A stretch of DNA of 64,000 nucleotides from Nitrospinota bacterium (GTDB lineage Bacteria; Nitrospinota_A; UBA7883; JACRGQ01), in contig JACRGR010000020.1 of NCBI GenBank assembly GCA_016212275.1, positions 1-64,000 on the forward strand, written 5' to 3'. The number at the start of each line of letters is the position of its first letter. The stretch's first letter is position 1. The notes below the pieces were generated by a model. The model ran no database searches and was not told the DNA's origin. It was given only the letters and a program-made list of their open reading frames with translations. The position numbers and the translations under genes were made by a program. Shown piece by piece: positions 25,386 through 34,150 of the stretch.

Positions 25386-25865
25386 ATGGTGTATGTGACC
25401 GTCGGCAACCACGACCAGCCGTTTGACCGGCTCCTGATGGAGATGGACGCGCTTGCCGTCCGTATGCCGGAAAAAGTGGTGATGCAGACCGGCCATTCCC
25501 GCTACATCCCGCGCAACGCGGAATATCACGATTTTTTTCCGTTCGCCGAGGCGGAAACGCTGATACAAAACGCGGCGGCGGTGGTGGGGCACGCGGGCAT
25601 CGGCACCGTCATCTCCTGCCGGAAATACGGCACGCCGCTCATCATCTGTCCGCGCAGAAAGGCGTTCAGCGAACATTTCAACGACCACCAGCTTGAGATA
25701 TGCCAGGAACTCATCATCCGGCCCCGGCCCGGCGTGCAGGTGGCGGTGGAACCGGAGGCGATCGCGGAACAACTGGAGCGCGCCTTGCGCGAACCCCGGC
25801 CCGCTCCCGCGGACTGCGCGCCGGAACTGAAGAAAACCCTGCAAAAATATCTGGCCTCGCTTTGA
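25386..25865 (+). CDS. Alg13/PssE-like glycosyltransferase subunit
   Basis: The 159-residue protein begins MVYVTVGNHDQPFDRLL and has FPFAEAETLIQNAAAVVGHAGIGTVISCRKYGTPLIICPR and EHFNDHQLEI, the UDP-sugar-binding C-terminal domain of GT28 enzymes (Alg13, MurG-like). It would pair with the Alg14-like protein encoded just upstream. Usual family length is about 160. The stop overlaps the TTG start of the next glycosyltransferase. Confidence 0.9.
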   Translation: MVYVTVGNHDQPFDRLLMEMDALAVRMPEKVVMQTGHSRYIPRNAEYHDFFPFAEAETLIQNAAAVVGHAGIGTVISCRKYGTPLIICPRRKAFSEHFNDHQLEICQELIIRPRPGVQVAVEPEAIAEQLERALREPRPAPADCAPELKKTLQKYLASL

Positions 25866-26815
25866 AAATATCCATCATCATTCCCGCGTACAACTCCCAA
25901 AAGACCATCGGACAGGCCATTGCCGCGTGCCGGGCCATCGAGTGGGCCGACAAAGAGGTTATCGTGGTGGACGACGGATCCACCGACCGCACCGCGGAGA
26001 TCGCTCAGTCGTCGGGCGTGCGCGTCATCCGGCAAAAGAACGGCGGCCCGGCGGCGGCGCGCAACACCGGGTGGAAGGCCGCTACCGGCGAAATATGTTT
26101 TTTCACCGACGCCGATTGCCTGCCGCATCCCGATTTTCTGACGCGCGTCGCGCCGCACTTCGCCGATGCAACGGTCGGCGGCGTGGGCGGCACCTACGGC
26201 ATCGCCAATCCACACAGCCTGCTGGCGCGCCTGATACACGGGGAGATACTTCACCGGCATTCCGCGATGCGCGGCGCGGTGGACTATCTGGGTTCATTCA
26301 ACTGCTCGTACCGCCGGAGCGTGCTTGAACAGGCGGGCGGATTCGACGAGCGGTTCAAGACCGCATCGGCGGAGGACAACGACCTCTCCTACCGCGTGCG
26401 CGACGCGGGACACCGGCTGGTGTTCGAGCCTTCGGCGGCGGTGGACCACTTCCATGAAGAGTTGGCGCCACAATACCTGCGAAGGCAGTACAATCACGGC
26501 GTATGGCGGGTATTGCTGTACCGCCTCCACCGCGGCAGGATGAAGGGAGACAAATACGCCGGGCTGGCGGACCTGATACAGCCGCCGCTGGCGTTGTTGC
26601 TTACCGCGTGCTCTCCCTTGCTTTTCTTTGCCGCCGCGCGTCCGATCGTTTGGGCGATAACGGCGGTGTACCTTTTCACCCTTTCGGCAAGGCCCGTGAA
26701 CGCGGCGGTGAAAACCGCGTCGGCGGAGCCGCTTATGTTCATCCCGGTCCTGTTCCTCCGCGGTTTTGCGCGGGGTCTGGGTCTTGCCCGGGGCGTAATG
26801 AAATTCGGCATGTAA
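25862..26815 (+). CDS. family 2 glycosyltransferase (copy 1)
   Basis: The 317-residue protein starts with TTG at 25862 (MKISIIIPAYNSQKTIG) overlapping the previous stop. VVDDGSTDRT, NGGPAAARNTGWKAATGEICFFTDADC (DxD-like metal site) and AEDNDLSYRVRDAG are GT2 signatures. The C-terminus has hydrophobic segments (LALLLTACSPLLFFAAARPIV), suggesting membrane association. It is a close paralogue of the gene at 26855, with long identical stretches. Confidence 0.92.
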   Translation: MKISIIIPAYNSQKTIGQAIAACRAIEWADKEVIVVDDGSTDRTAEIAQSSGVRVIRQKNGGPAAARNTGWKAATGEICFFTDADCLPHPDFLTRVAPHFADATVGGVGGTYGIANPHSLLARLIHGEILHRHSAMRGAVDYLGSFNCSYRRSVLEQAGGFDERFKTASAEDNDLSYRVRDAGHRLVFEPSAAVDHFHEELAPQYLRRQYNHGVWRVLLYRLHRGRMKGDKYAGLADLIQPPLALLLTACSPLLFFAAARPIVWAITAVYLFTLSARPVNAAVKTASAEPLMFIPVLFLRGFARGLGLARGVMKFGM

Positions 26816-26854
26816 CCGCTCTACGGATGGGATACAATCGCCGGGGGGCATAGC

Positions 26855-27817
26855 GTGAAAATATCGATCATCATCCCGGCGTACAATTCGGCCAAGACCA
26901 TCGGCCACGCAATCGAGGCGTGCCGCCAGCTGGTCTATCCGGACAAGGAGATCATCGTGGTGGACGACGGGTCCACCGACAATACGGTGGAGATCGCCTC
27001 GCGCTATGGAAAGCAGGTGTCGCTCATACGCCTGCCGCATCAGGGCGCCGCATCGGCGCGCAATGCCGGGTGGAAGGCCGCCACCGGCGAAGTGTGCTTT
27101 TTCACCGATCCGGACTGCATGCCGCGCTCGGACGTGTTGGCGCTGTTCGCGCCGCACTTCAAGCGGCAAAACATCGGCGCGGTCGGCGGCACCTACGACA
27201 TCGCCAACCCGCATAAACTCCTTGCCCGGCTTTTGCACGAAGAGGCCTCGTTCCGCCACCGGTTCCTGCCGCACTTCGTGGACCTTTTGGGATCGTTCAA
27301 TTGCGCCTACCGCCGGGAAGCGCTGGAGCAGGTGGGCGGTTTCAACGAGGAATACGGCGCGGCCTCCGGGGGCGTGAACGACCTTCCCGTCCGCCTGATG
27401 AAAAACAACTGGCGGTTCGAGTTCGATGTGCGCGCCGCCGTGGCGCACCACTTCGAGACCTCGCTGGGCCGCTATTTGCAAAAGCAGTTCCACTACGGCG
27501 TATGGCGCGTCAAGCTGTTCAAGGACAAAAAGAGCATCCGCCTGCCGGGCGCCGGGGGGATGGGTTATGCGGATTTCGTGAATCCCCTGTTCGGTCTTCT
27601 GCTGGTAATGGAACTCCCGTTGTTGCTGTTTGAGGCGGGGCGGACGTTTTACTGCGCGGTTCTGGCGGTATACACGTTTTTGCAACTTCCCCTGCCGCTG
27701 GTGATGGCGGTCAACCGGGCAGGGGCCGAGCCGTTGTTGCTCGTGCCGCTTACATTCGTGCGCGGCATCGTGCGCGGCCTTGGCGTGGCGGCGGGGTTTT
27801 TGAAATTCAAGCCATGA
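26855..27817 (+). CDS. family 2 glycosyltransferase (copy 2)
   Basis: The 320-residue protein begins MKISIIIPAYNSAKTIG from GTG at 26855, preceded by GGGGGG. VVDDGSTDNT, QGAASARNAGWKAATGEVC and FFTDPDC are as in copy 1, but the usual catalytic EDNDL is SGGVNDLPVR here, so the general base region differs. C-terminal hydrophobic segments follow. Tandem duplication with copy 1 is clear; the two probably add successive or different sugars. A TACAAT box lies 16 bases upstream. Confidence 0.9.
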   Translation: MKISIIIPAYNSAKTIGHAIEACRQLVYPDKEIIVVDDGSTDNTVEIASRYGKQVSLIRLPHQGAASARNAGWKAATGEVCFFTDPDCMPRSDVLALFAPHFKRQNIGAVGGTYDIANPHKLLARLLHEEASFRHRFLPHFVDLLGSFNCAYRREALEQVGGFNEEYGAASGGVNDLPVRLMKNNWRFEFDVRAAVAHHFETSLGRYLQKQFHYGVWRVKLFKDKKSIRLPGAGGMGYADFVNPLFGLLLVMELPLLLFEAGRTFYCAVLAVYTFLQLPLPLVMAVNRAGAEPLLLVPLTFVRGIVRGLGVAAGFLKFKP

Positions 27818-28512
27818 TGCTCGTCATCGTGCCCGCCTTCAACGAGGAGAAAGCCCTGCCGGGGACTTTGGCCGAACTGTTGCGCCTGTATCCGCGGGCG
27901 CAGGTGCTGGTGGTGAACGACGGTTCCGCCGACGGCACCTCCGCCGTTGCCCGCAGAGCGGGGGTGCGGGTGGTGGACCTGCCGGTGAACATGGGGATAG
28001 GGGTGGCGATGCAGACCGGCTACCGCTTTGCCCGCGAACACGGGTTCTCCCGTGCGGTACAGTGCGATGGCGACGGCCAGCACCCCCCAGCGCAGATCGC
28101 CGTGCTGGAGGAAACGATGGATCGGACCGGTTCCGCCATGGTGATCGGTTCGCGGTTTGTGGAGAGCGGGAAAGAGGGGTTCAAGTCGCTTTTCATGCGG
28201 CGCCAGGTTATCCGGTTTTTCTCGCGGTGGATACTTCTTTTGTGCGGCGTGCGGGTGTATGACGTGACCTCCGGCTTCCGGCTCGTCAATGAAAAGGCCA
28301 TCGCCATATTCGCGCGGGATTACCCGTTCGACTATCCGGAGCCCGAAGCGATCGTTTTGCTCTCGCGGCACGGCCTTGCCGTGGCGGAGGCTCCGGTGGC
28401 GATGCGGGAGCGGCAGGGGGGCGTTTCGAGCATCGGCTTTTTCTCCGGCATCTATTATGTGGTAAAAGTGTCCATAGGGCTTTTGGTGACCCGGTTAAGG
28501 AGCATGCGGTGA
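27814..28512 (+). CDS. family 2 glycosyltransferase, dolichol-phosphate mannosyltransferase-like
   Basis: The 232-residue protein has VPAFNEEKALPGTL, LVVNDGSADGTS, NMGIGVAMQTGYRFA, CDGDGQHPP and DVTSGFRLVN, matching DPM1-like enzymes that transfer a sugar to polyprenyl phosphate. It starts 4 bases inside the previous gene and overlaps the DUF2304 gene, a pairing often seen in polysaccharide loci. The product is probably a polyprenyl-phosphate sugar used for surface glycosylation. Confidence 0.92.
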   Translation: MMLVIVPAFNEEKALPGTLAELLRLYPRAQVLVVNDGSADGTSAVARRAGVRVVDLPVNMGIGVAMQTGYRFAREHGFSRAVQCDGDGQHPPAQIAVLEETMDRTGSAMVIGSRFVESGKEGFKSLFMRRQVIRFFSRWILLLCGVRVYDVTSGFRLVNEKAIAIFARDYPFDYPEPEAIVLLSRHGLAVAEAPVAMRERQGGVSSIGFFSGIYYVVKVSIGLLVTRLRSMR

Positions 28513-28874
28513 CGGTTACGCTTCAGTCGGTCGCGTTCATATTTTCGTTGTTGTTCCTCGCCGCCATATTCGAATTGGTGCGGCGGCGGCGGCTGAAGGA
28601 GAGCTACGCGCTCTCATGGTTTTTCGTGGGGGGGTGTGTGCTCGTGCTCTCCCTTCTCGGTGAGCGGTTGGAGGTGGTGGCGCGGCTTTTCGGGTTCGCC
28701 CAGCTTTCAAACGCCATCCTCGTGTTCACGGTGTTCCTCCTCCTCGTCCTTTTGCTTGGATTGAGCGTGGCGGTTTCCACCCTTTCCGGAATGGTGCAAA
28801 CGATGGCGCAAGACATCGGCCTTTTGAGGAACCGGCGGGAGGCGAAGGATAAAGACGGTGCCGATGCGCCCTAA
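28509..28874 (+). CDS. DUF2304 membrane protein
   Basis: The 121-residue protein has three hydrophobic segments (VAFIFSLLFLAAIFELV, ALSWFFVGGCVLVLSLL, AILVFTVFLLLVLLLGLSVAVS) with RRRRLKESYALSWF after the first, which fits DUF2304. These small proteins commonly follow DPM1-like glycosyltransferases and may assist flipping or transfer. It overlaps both neighbours and ends the glycan cluster. Confidence 0.85.
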   Translation: MTVTLQSVAFIFSLLFLAAIFELVRRRRLKESYALSWFFVGGCVLVLSLLGERLEVVARLFGFAQLSNAILVFTVFLLLVLLLGLSVAVSTLSGMVQTMAQDIGLLRNRREAKDKDGADAP

Positions 28875-29772
28875 ACCGCTTACCGTCGAGTCCCCCGCCA
28901 AAGTGAACCTGCTCCTGAAGATCACGGGGATTCGCAAGGACGGGTATCACACCATCGCCTCGCTGTTTCAGATGGTGGAACTGTGTGACCGCATCACGTT
29001 TTCCCCCGCCCCGTCCGGCACGGTGCGCGTGACCTGTTCCGGGCAGGCGATACGGCAAAAGGACAATCTGGCGTACAACGCGGCGATGGCGCTATGGAGG
29101 CCGGGCCTGCCGGGGGTGCGGATACATATCGAGAAAAAGATCCCCAGCGGAGCCGGGCTGGGGGGCGGCAGTTCAAACGCCGCCACGGTGCTGTCGGTAT
29201 TGAACCGTTTATGGGGGTTGGGTTTGAGTCCCGCGGCCCTGCGCGCGAAGGGGGCGCGGCTCGGCGCGGATGTTCCGTTCTTCCTTTTTGGCCCGCGCGC
29301 GTGGGTCACGGGGATAGGGGACGGGCTTTTGCCCCTTCCGCCCGCTGAAAGGTTCTGCCTTTTGCTGGTAAAGCCGCGGGTAAAGGTGCCTACGGTGAAA
29401 GCGTACCGGGATTTCGACGCGCAGTTGACACATCCCCTCAAATCGTATAAAATCCCCGCCGTATTCCGTAAAGAGGGTGTTTTACTTGACGATGCGGCGG
29501 GGTTTCTCGAAAACGATTTGGAAAAAACCGTTTTAGGGGCTTTTCCGGTCGTTGCGACGATCAAGCGCAAGCTGATCGATCTTGGTGCGAAAGGGGTGAT
29601 GCTCACAGGGAGCGGGAGCGCCGTGTTCGCTTTATTCAAAAGCCCTAGGCTGGCTTTTGCCGCTCGCCGGAAGCTGTCGAAACAACCGTGGTGGTGCGAG
29701 GTGACGCTACCAAGGGAATCCATGAAGCATTTAGACATTGCTGGGAGGTTAGAATGGAGATCACGGAAGTAG
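28858..29772 (+). CDS. ispE: 4-diphosphocytidyl-2-C-methyl-D-erythritol kinase
   Basis: IspE phosphorylates CDP-methylerythritol in the MEP isoprenoid pathway. The 304 residues include ESPAKVNLLLKITGIRKDGYH, the GHMP ATP-binding motif PSGAGLGGGSSNAA, GADVPFFL and the C-terminal MLTGSGSAVFAL. GTG at 28858 lies 9 bases after AAGGA; ATG at 28864 is the alternative. It overlaps DUF2304 upstream and spoVG downstream; the ispE-spoVG order is also known in other phyla. Confidence 0.94.
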   Translation: MPMRPKPLTVESPAKVNLLLKITGIRKDGYHTIASLFQMVELCDRITFSPAPSGTVRVTCSGQAIRQKDNLAYNAAMALWRPGLPGVRIHIEKKIPSGAGLGGGSSNAATVLSVLNRLWGLGLSPAALRAKGARLGADVPFFLFGPRAWVTGIGDGLLPLPPAERFCLLLVKPRVKVPTVKAYRDFDAQLTHPLKSYKIPAVFRKEGVLLDDAAGFLENDLEKTVLGAFPVVATIKRKLIDLGAKGVMLTGSGSAVFALFKSPRLAFAARRKLSKQPWWCEVTLPRESMKHLDIAGRLEWRSRK

Positions 29773-30068
29773 TAGTCAGGCCTGTGGAAGATGAACGGCT
29801 GAGGGCGTATGTGTCGCTGACCATCGAGAACGCCCTGGTCATCAAGGACATCAAGATCGTCGAGGGCAAGAACGGCCTATTCGTTTCCATGCCCAGCCGA
29901 AGGCGAAAGAACGGAAAGTACCAGGACATCGCACATCCCATCAACAGCGAGTTCCGGCGGATGCTGGAAGACCATGTGTTCCGCGAGTACAAGAAGATCG
30001 TCGGGACCGATTTCCTTATCGAGCGCCAGATTCCCGCCGTGCACGAGGCCATGTACGGGGAAGCCTGA
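29754..30068 (+). CDS. spoVG: SpoVG family protein
   Basis: SpoVG is a small nucleic-acid-binding regulator. The 104-residue protein begins MEITEVVVRPVEDERLRAY and contains the family core VIKDIKIVEGKNGLFVSMPSRR and DIAHPINSEFR. GGGAGG precedes ATG at 29754, which is inside the end of ispE. In sporeformers it affects septation and virulence genes; here it is only a predicted RNA/DNA-binding regulator. Confidence 0.95.
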   Translation: MEITEVVVRPVEDERLRAYVSLTIENALVIKDIKIVEGKNGLFVSMPSRRRKNGKYQDIAHPINSEFRRMLEDHVFREYKKIVGTDFLIERQIPAVHEAMYGEA

Positions 30069-30074
30069 AACGCT

Positions 30075-30134
30075 TTAACGCCGGACGTTAATCAAGCCTG
30101 TTCCACCATCGGCGGCGGGGCGGGCTTTTTTATT
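30075..30134 (+). terminator. terminator region after spoVG
   Basis: Two hairpins follow spoVG: TTAACG/CGTTAA around CCGGA (30075-30091), and AAGCCTG (30094-30100) with CGGGCTT (30121-30127, one G-U pair) followed by TTTTTATTTT. The second is a plausible intrinsic terminator; its loop is long. Confidence 0.5.
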
Positions 30135-31998
30135 TTGCCGACGCCACGGCGGAGGCCCTTCGCTCCACCGGCAGGCGGATGGTGAATGCCGCCCCCTTGC
30201 CCGGTTCGCTTGAAACCTCTATCGTCCCGTTGTGGCTTTCGATGATCGAGTGCGCCATCGAGAGTCCCAGTCCGGTCCCTTTCCCCGGATCCTTGGTGGT
30301 GAAGAACGGATCGAACACTTTTTCGATGACCTCCGGCGGGATGCCCGTGCCGTTGTCCGCCACGGTGATCAGCGCCTCGTCCCCCACCCGCGCCGTGGAG
30401 ACCACGATGATGCCGCCGTTTTTCGCCCGCAAGGCGTCGCGCGCGTTGGTCAGCAGGTTCAGGAACACCTGCGCCAGTTTGTCCTCGTCCGCGTATATGG
30501 CGGGGAAGTCCTTCGCGTAATGCCGCTCGATCACGATGTTGTCCAGGTTCAGGTCGTGCTCCAGCAGGATGGCGGTCTGGTCGAAAAGGTTATGCGCGTT
30601 GACCAGCGTTATCTCCTCTCTGTGCTGGTGGGCGAACATCCGCAGGTTGTCGGTGATCTTCGTGGCGCGCCGCACCTGACGCATGACCTCTTCCAGTTGT
30701 TCCTTGTTTTCCGGGGGCAGGTCGTCCATGAGCAAAAGCTGGATGATGGTTCCCATGATATTGAGCGGGTTGAGTATTTCGTGCGCCACCCCGGCGGAAA
30801 GCGTGCCGATGGAGGCCAGCTTTTCGCTCCGCAATACCAGCGTCTGCGCCCGTTTCAGGTCGTCCAGCGCTTTTGCGAGTTCCATGTTCAGGTTTTTCAG
30901 CCGGTCTTCCCCCCGCTTTTTGACCGTTACATCCTCCACCATTTCGACCGCGGCGCTGACGTTGCCGTTTTTATCCTTGATGGGTGATGACCGGACGAGG
31001 TAATTGACGATCTGGTCGCCCACCGGGGTCTCGGTGATGGACTCATGCACCTGGCCGTCCACGAGCGTGAGGTAGGTGGGGCAATATACGCAAATCCCCT
31101 CCCGCGGCGGGGTATTGAAAGATTTGTAGCAGATGGGGCGTTCGGAGGGGTCAACCACGGGGAACCACTCCCGCATCTTCCTGTTCATGGAGAGAATTTC
31201 CATCTTCGGCGAGATGAGCGAAACGCCTATGCCGATATTGTCCACCAGGCTCCGGAACTGCTCCTCGCTCGCGCGGAGCGCCTCTTCGGCCGTTTTCCGG
31301 GCGGTGACGTCTTCAGCGATCCCTACATAACGGGTGACAGCCCCCTCGTTCCCGCTGACCGGGAACCCGCGATTCCATATCCAGCGGCCGGTCCCGTCTG
31401 GCAAGACGATCCGGAAGTGGTGGTCGTATGGCCGGCCTTCCTTCTGTTTTTCGAAATCGTGGAGGACTCTCTCCCGGTCTTCCGGATGTATCGCTTCGAG
31501 GAAGGAGCGCGGATTTTCATACAGGCTATTCCGCGAGAGTGTCCATACCCGCTCGTAGCCGGGGCTAACGTAGTAAATTTTTTCGAGCGGGACATCCGCC
31601 ATCCAGAACACTTCCGATATGTTTTCCGCGATCAGTTTGAACCGTTCTTCGCTTTGCCGCAGCTGATCCGCCATCTCTCGCGCCTTTTTTTCCGCTCCGG
31701 CTTTTTCCGCCTCCCCGACGGCGATTTCACGCGCCAGTTCAAACGGGCGGTAAACAAAGAAGTAGATGGCCGGCATCAGTAGTGCCGTCAGGAGCAGGGT
31801 GTCAACGATCCCGTTCACGACGGGGGGAAGGTCCATGAGCGGGAGAACCCACTGCATGAGAACCATCTCGATGAAAAAGATGGTAATCAGGACATAAAGG
31901 GCCAAGCGTAACGGGGATGGCAGGAAGAAGGCGCTTTTCCGGTTCTCAAGGAACCGGAGAAACCGATCGGTCAGCCGCGAAAACACCATTTCCACCAC
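30130..31998 (-). CDS. membrane PAS-PAS sensor histidine kinase
   Basis: The 622-residue protein has two membrane segments (LRLALYVLITIFFIEMVLMQWV and a second at VDTLLLTALLMPAIYFFVY), a first PAS domain with the PAC end (YVGIAEDVTARKTAEEAL), a second PAS containing CYKSFNTPPREGICVYCPT, then HisKA (AGVAHEILNPLN) and HATPase_c (NLLTNARDAL, DNGTGIPPEVIEKVFDPFFTTK, GTGLGLSMAHSI). The cysteine pair in PAS 2 suggests redox or metal sensing. Starts at GTG 31998 or ATG 31989. No receiver gene follows it; the divergent kinase-activator pair at 32091 is next door. Confidence 0.93.
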   Translation of the reverse strand: MVEMVFSRLTDRFLRFLENRKSAFFLPSPLRLALYVLITIFFIEMVLMQWVLPLMDLPPVVNGIVDTLLLTALLMPAIYFFVYRPFELAREIAVGEAEKAGAEKKAREMADQLRQSEERFKLIAENISEVFWMADVPLEKIYYVSPGYERVWTLSRNSLYENPRSFLEAIHPEDRERVLHDFEKQKEGRPYDHHFRIVLPDGTGRWIWNRGFPVSGNEGAVTRYVGIAEDVTARKTAEEALRASEEQFRSLVDNIGIGVSLISPKMEILSMNRKMREWFPVVDPSERPICYKSFNTPPREGICVYCPTYLTLVDGQVHESITETPVGDQIVNYLVRSSPIKDKNGNVSAAVEMVEDVTVKKRGEDRLKNLNMELAKALDDLKRAQTLVLRSEKLASIGTLSAGVAHEILNPLNIMGTIIQLLLMDDLPPENKEQLEEVMRQVRRATKITDNLRMFAHQHREEITLVNAHNLFDQTAILLEHDLNLDNIVIERHYAKDFPAIYADEDKLAQVFLNLLTNARDALRAKNGGIIVVSTARVGDEALITVADNGTGIPPEVIEKVFDPFFTTKDPGKGTGLGLSMAHSIIESHNGTIEVSSEPGKGAAFTIRLPVERRASAVASAK

Positions 31999-32017
31999 TC
32001 GTGCTGTTTTGTATATA

Positions 32018-32023
32018 ATTATA
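32018..32023 (-). promoter_or_regulatory. -10 box of the PAS kinase
   Basis: Leftward TATAAT in an AT-rich stretch lies 19 bases before the GTG at 31998. -35 unclear. Confidence 0.4.
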
Positions 32024-32073
32024 GTAACACAGTAATACGCACGAATGCGGTGTACGGCGGTGTCCGGCTGGGG

Positions 32074-32100
32074 TACACTATTGTCCTGAAATGGACAATA
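32074..32100 (+). promoter_or_regulatory. -10 box and dyad over the start of the FlrB-like kinase
   Basis: GGTACACT gives TACACT at 32074-32079, 11 bases before ATG 32091. TATTGTCC (32079-32086) and GGACAATA (32093-32100) form a perfect 8-bp dyad around TGAAAT, which contains the first two bases of the start codon. It can be an operator or an RNA hairpin hiding the start. No Shine-Dalgarno site is present. Confidence 0.5.
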
Positions 32101-32777
32101 ACAGCGAAAAAGAACGGGAAGAGCGGCTGAAGCGCCTTACCGCGCTGGGCGAGGCGGCGGCAAGCGTGGCGCACGAGATACGCAACCCGTTGGGGAGCAT
32201 GGAGTTATACGCATCCCTGCTGGCGGAACGGCTTACCGAGGATGCCGAGAGCTTGGCCATGCTGGAAAAGATACAAGCCGGACTCGACAGTATTGAACGG
32301 ATCGTTTCGGGCTATCTGATGTTCGCGGTGCCGGCCCGGCCCCACTTGGGACTGGTATCCCTGCATGCGGTGTTGACGGATGTGGAAAAGTTCGCCGCGC
32401 CGCCGGGGGGGAGCGTTTCCTTCGTCCTCGATATTCCCGAAACATTGACGGCGCTGGGAGACGCGGGGATGCTCAAGCAGGTATTTTTGAATTTGGGATT
32501 GAACGCCGTGCAGGCCATGCCGGACGGCGGGACGATAACCGTGTCCGCGCATAGCGAAGGGGAAGGGGTGTTGGTCTCCTTCCGCGATACGGGGAGGGGT
32601 ATTCCGCCGGAAGTGCGGGAAAAAATATTCGACCCGTTTTTCACCACGAAAGAAAAAGGCTCCGGCTTGGGATTGGCCATCGCCAGCAGTATTATTGCCT
32701 TGCACGGGGGTACAATATCCGCTGGCTCCGCGCCGGGAGGCGGGGCGGAATTCACGATCAGGTTGAAAGGCATATGA
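32091..32777 (+). CDS. soluble histidine kinase, FlrB/AtoS type
   Basis: The 228-residue protein lacks a sensor domain: it begins directly with HisKA (LTALGEAAASVAHEIRNPLGSMELYASLLAERL, phospho-acceptor His28), followed by HATPase_c (QVFLNLGLNAVQAMPDGGTI, DTGRGIPPEVREKIFDPFFTTKEKGSGLGLAIASSI). It overlaps the sigma-54 activator downstream by ATGA, so the two form a two-component pair. Similar pairs (FlrBC, FleSR, AtoSC) control flagellar or envelope genes; the input is unknown. Confidence 0.93.
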   Translation: MDNNSEKEREERLKRLTALGEAAASVAHEIRNPLGSMELYASLLAERLTEDAESLAMLEKIQAGLDSIERIVSGYLMFAVPARPHLGLVSLHAVLTDVEKFAAPPGGSVSFVLDIPETLTALGDAGMLKQVFLNLGLNAVQAMPDGGTITVSAHSEGEGVLVSFRDTGRGIPPEVREKIFDPFFTTKEKGSGLGLAIASSIIALHGGTISAGSAPGGGAEFTIRLKGI

Positions 32778-34147
32778 CGGACATACTGGTAGTGGACGAC
32801 GACGAGAACATGCGCGCCGCGCTGTGCGAGGCGCTGGCGCGCGGCGGCTTTAGCGCGGAACCCGCGGCGGACGCCGAGACCGGACTGCGCAAAGTGGAGA
32901 CGGGCGAATACCGCCTTGTGGTGGCGGACATCCGGATGCCCAAAATGACCGGGCTGGAACTGCTGGCCCGCGTGAAACAGGCCAAGCCTTCCACCGCCGT
33001 GGTGCTCATCACCGCATACGGCACTGTGGATACGGCGGTGGAAGCGATGCGCACCGGCGCGGACGATTACCTGCTCAAGCCGTTCAACGCGGAAACGCTC
33101 ACAAAGACCGTCCGTAAATGTCTGGACGGCGGTCAGCCGCCCGAACCGGCAAAACCGGTGCAACGGCCCGTTGCGCCGCGCAAGCCCGCCGTGAAAGACC
33201 GGCGGATCGTGACGCAAAACAAAAAAATGATGGAACTGCTGGACATAGCGGAGCGCACGGCGGATTCGAAAGCGTCGGTGCTCATTCAGGGGGAAAGTGG
33301 CACGGGCAAGGAGCTTTTGGCCCGGTTCATACACCAGAAAAGCGGACGGGCGAACGGCCCGTTCGTGGCCATCAACTGCGCGGCCATCCCGGAGACCCTT
33401 TTGGAGAGCGAACTCTTCGGGTACGAAAAAGGGGCGTTCACCGGCGCGATGGCGCGCAAAACGGGACGCTTCGAGCTTGCCGACGGCGGCACCATCCTGC
33501 TGGACGAAGTGACGGAAATGGACTTCAACCTGCAGGCGAAACTCTTGCGCGTTTTGCAGGAGCGGGAAATAGACCGCGTGGGCGGCTCCGCCCCCGTGCC
33601 GGTGGACGTGCGGGTGGTGGCCACCACGAACCGGAAAATGGAAGAGGCGATAAAAGGCGGCAAATTCCGCGAGGACCTGTACTTCCGCCTCAATGTCATC
33701 CCGCTCGTCATCCCCTCGTTGCGGGAACGGACGGAGGACATTGAACTGCTGGCCGAGCATTTCTTGAAAAAGTTCAGCGCCGATTCGGGCCGTCCCGTCA
33801 CCGGCATCGCGCCGGAGACGATGGCGGCGCTGAAAAAGTGCCGGTGGAACGGCAATATACGCGAACTGGAAAACGTGATGGAGCGCGCGGTGCTCCTGTG
33901 CCGGGGAAATACGCTCCGGCCCGAGGATCTTTTTCTCGCGCCGTCCGCCGAAGGGGAGCAAAAACCGGCGGAGGCGGGCGCCATTCCCGCAGGCGTTACG
34001 GTGGAAGAAATGGAAAAAAAGCTCATATTGGGCACGCTGGAAAAAGCGGGGCACAACCGCACCCGCGCGGCGGAACTGCTGGGCATCTCCATCCGCACCT
34101 TGCGGAATAAACTCAACGCCTATAAGCTTGAACCGGAAGGAATATAA
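32774..34147 (+). CDS. sigma-54-dependent response regulator, FlrC/NtrC type
   Basis: The 457-residue protein has a receiver domain (Asp52 in VVADIRMP), an AAA+ domain with GESGTGKE, the intact sigma-54 contact motif GAFTGA (ELFGYEKGAFTGAMARK), the LLDEVTEM Walker B, and a Fis-type HTH (NRTRAAELLGISIRTLRNKLNAYKL). It should activate sigma-54 promoters when phosphorylated by the kinase encoded immediately upstream. The target genes are not visible here; no flagellar genes are in the window. Confidence 0.94.
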   Translation: MTDILVVDDDENMRAALCEALARGGFSAEPAADAETGLRKVETGEYRLVVADIRMPKMTGLELLARVKQAKPSTAVVLITAYGTVDTAVEAMRTGADDYLLKPFNAETLTKTVRKCLDGGQPPEPAKPVQRPVAPRKPAVKDRRIVTQNKKMMELLDIAERTADSKASVLIQGESGTGKELLARFIHQKSGRANGPFVAINCAAIPETLLESELFGYEKGAFTGAMARKTGRFELADGGTILLDEVTEMDFNLQAKLLRVLQEREIDRVGGSAPVPVDVRVVATTNRKMEEAIKGGKFREDLYFRLNVIPLVIPSLRERTEDIELLAEHFLKKFSADSGRPVTGIAPETMAALKKCRWNGNIRELENVMERAVLLCRGNTLRPEDLFLAPSAEGEQKPAEAGAIPAGVTVEEMEKKLILGTLEKAGHNRTRAAELLGISIRTLRNKLNAYKLEPEGI

Positions 34148-34150
34148 AAA

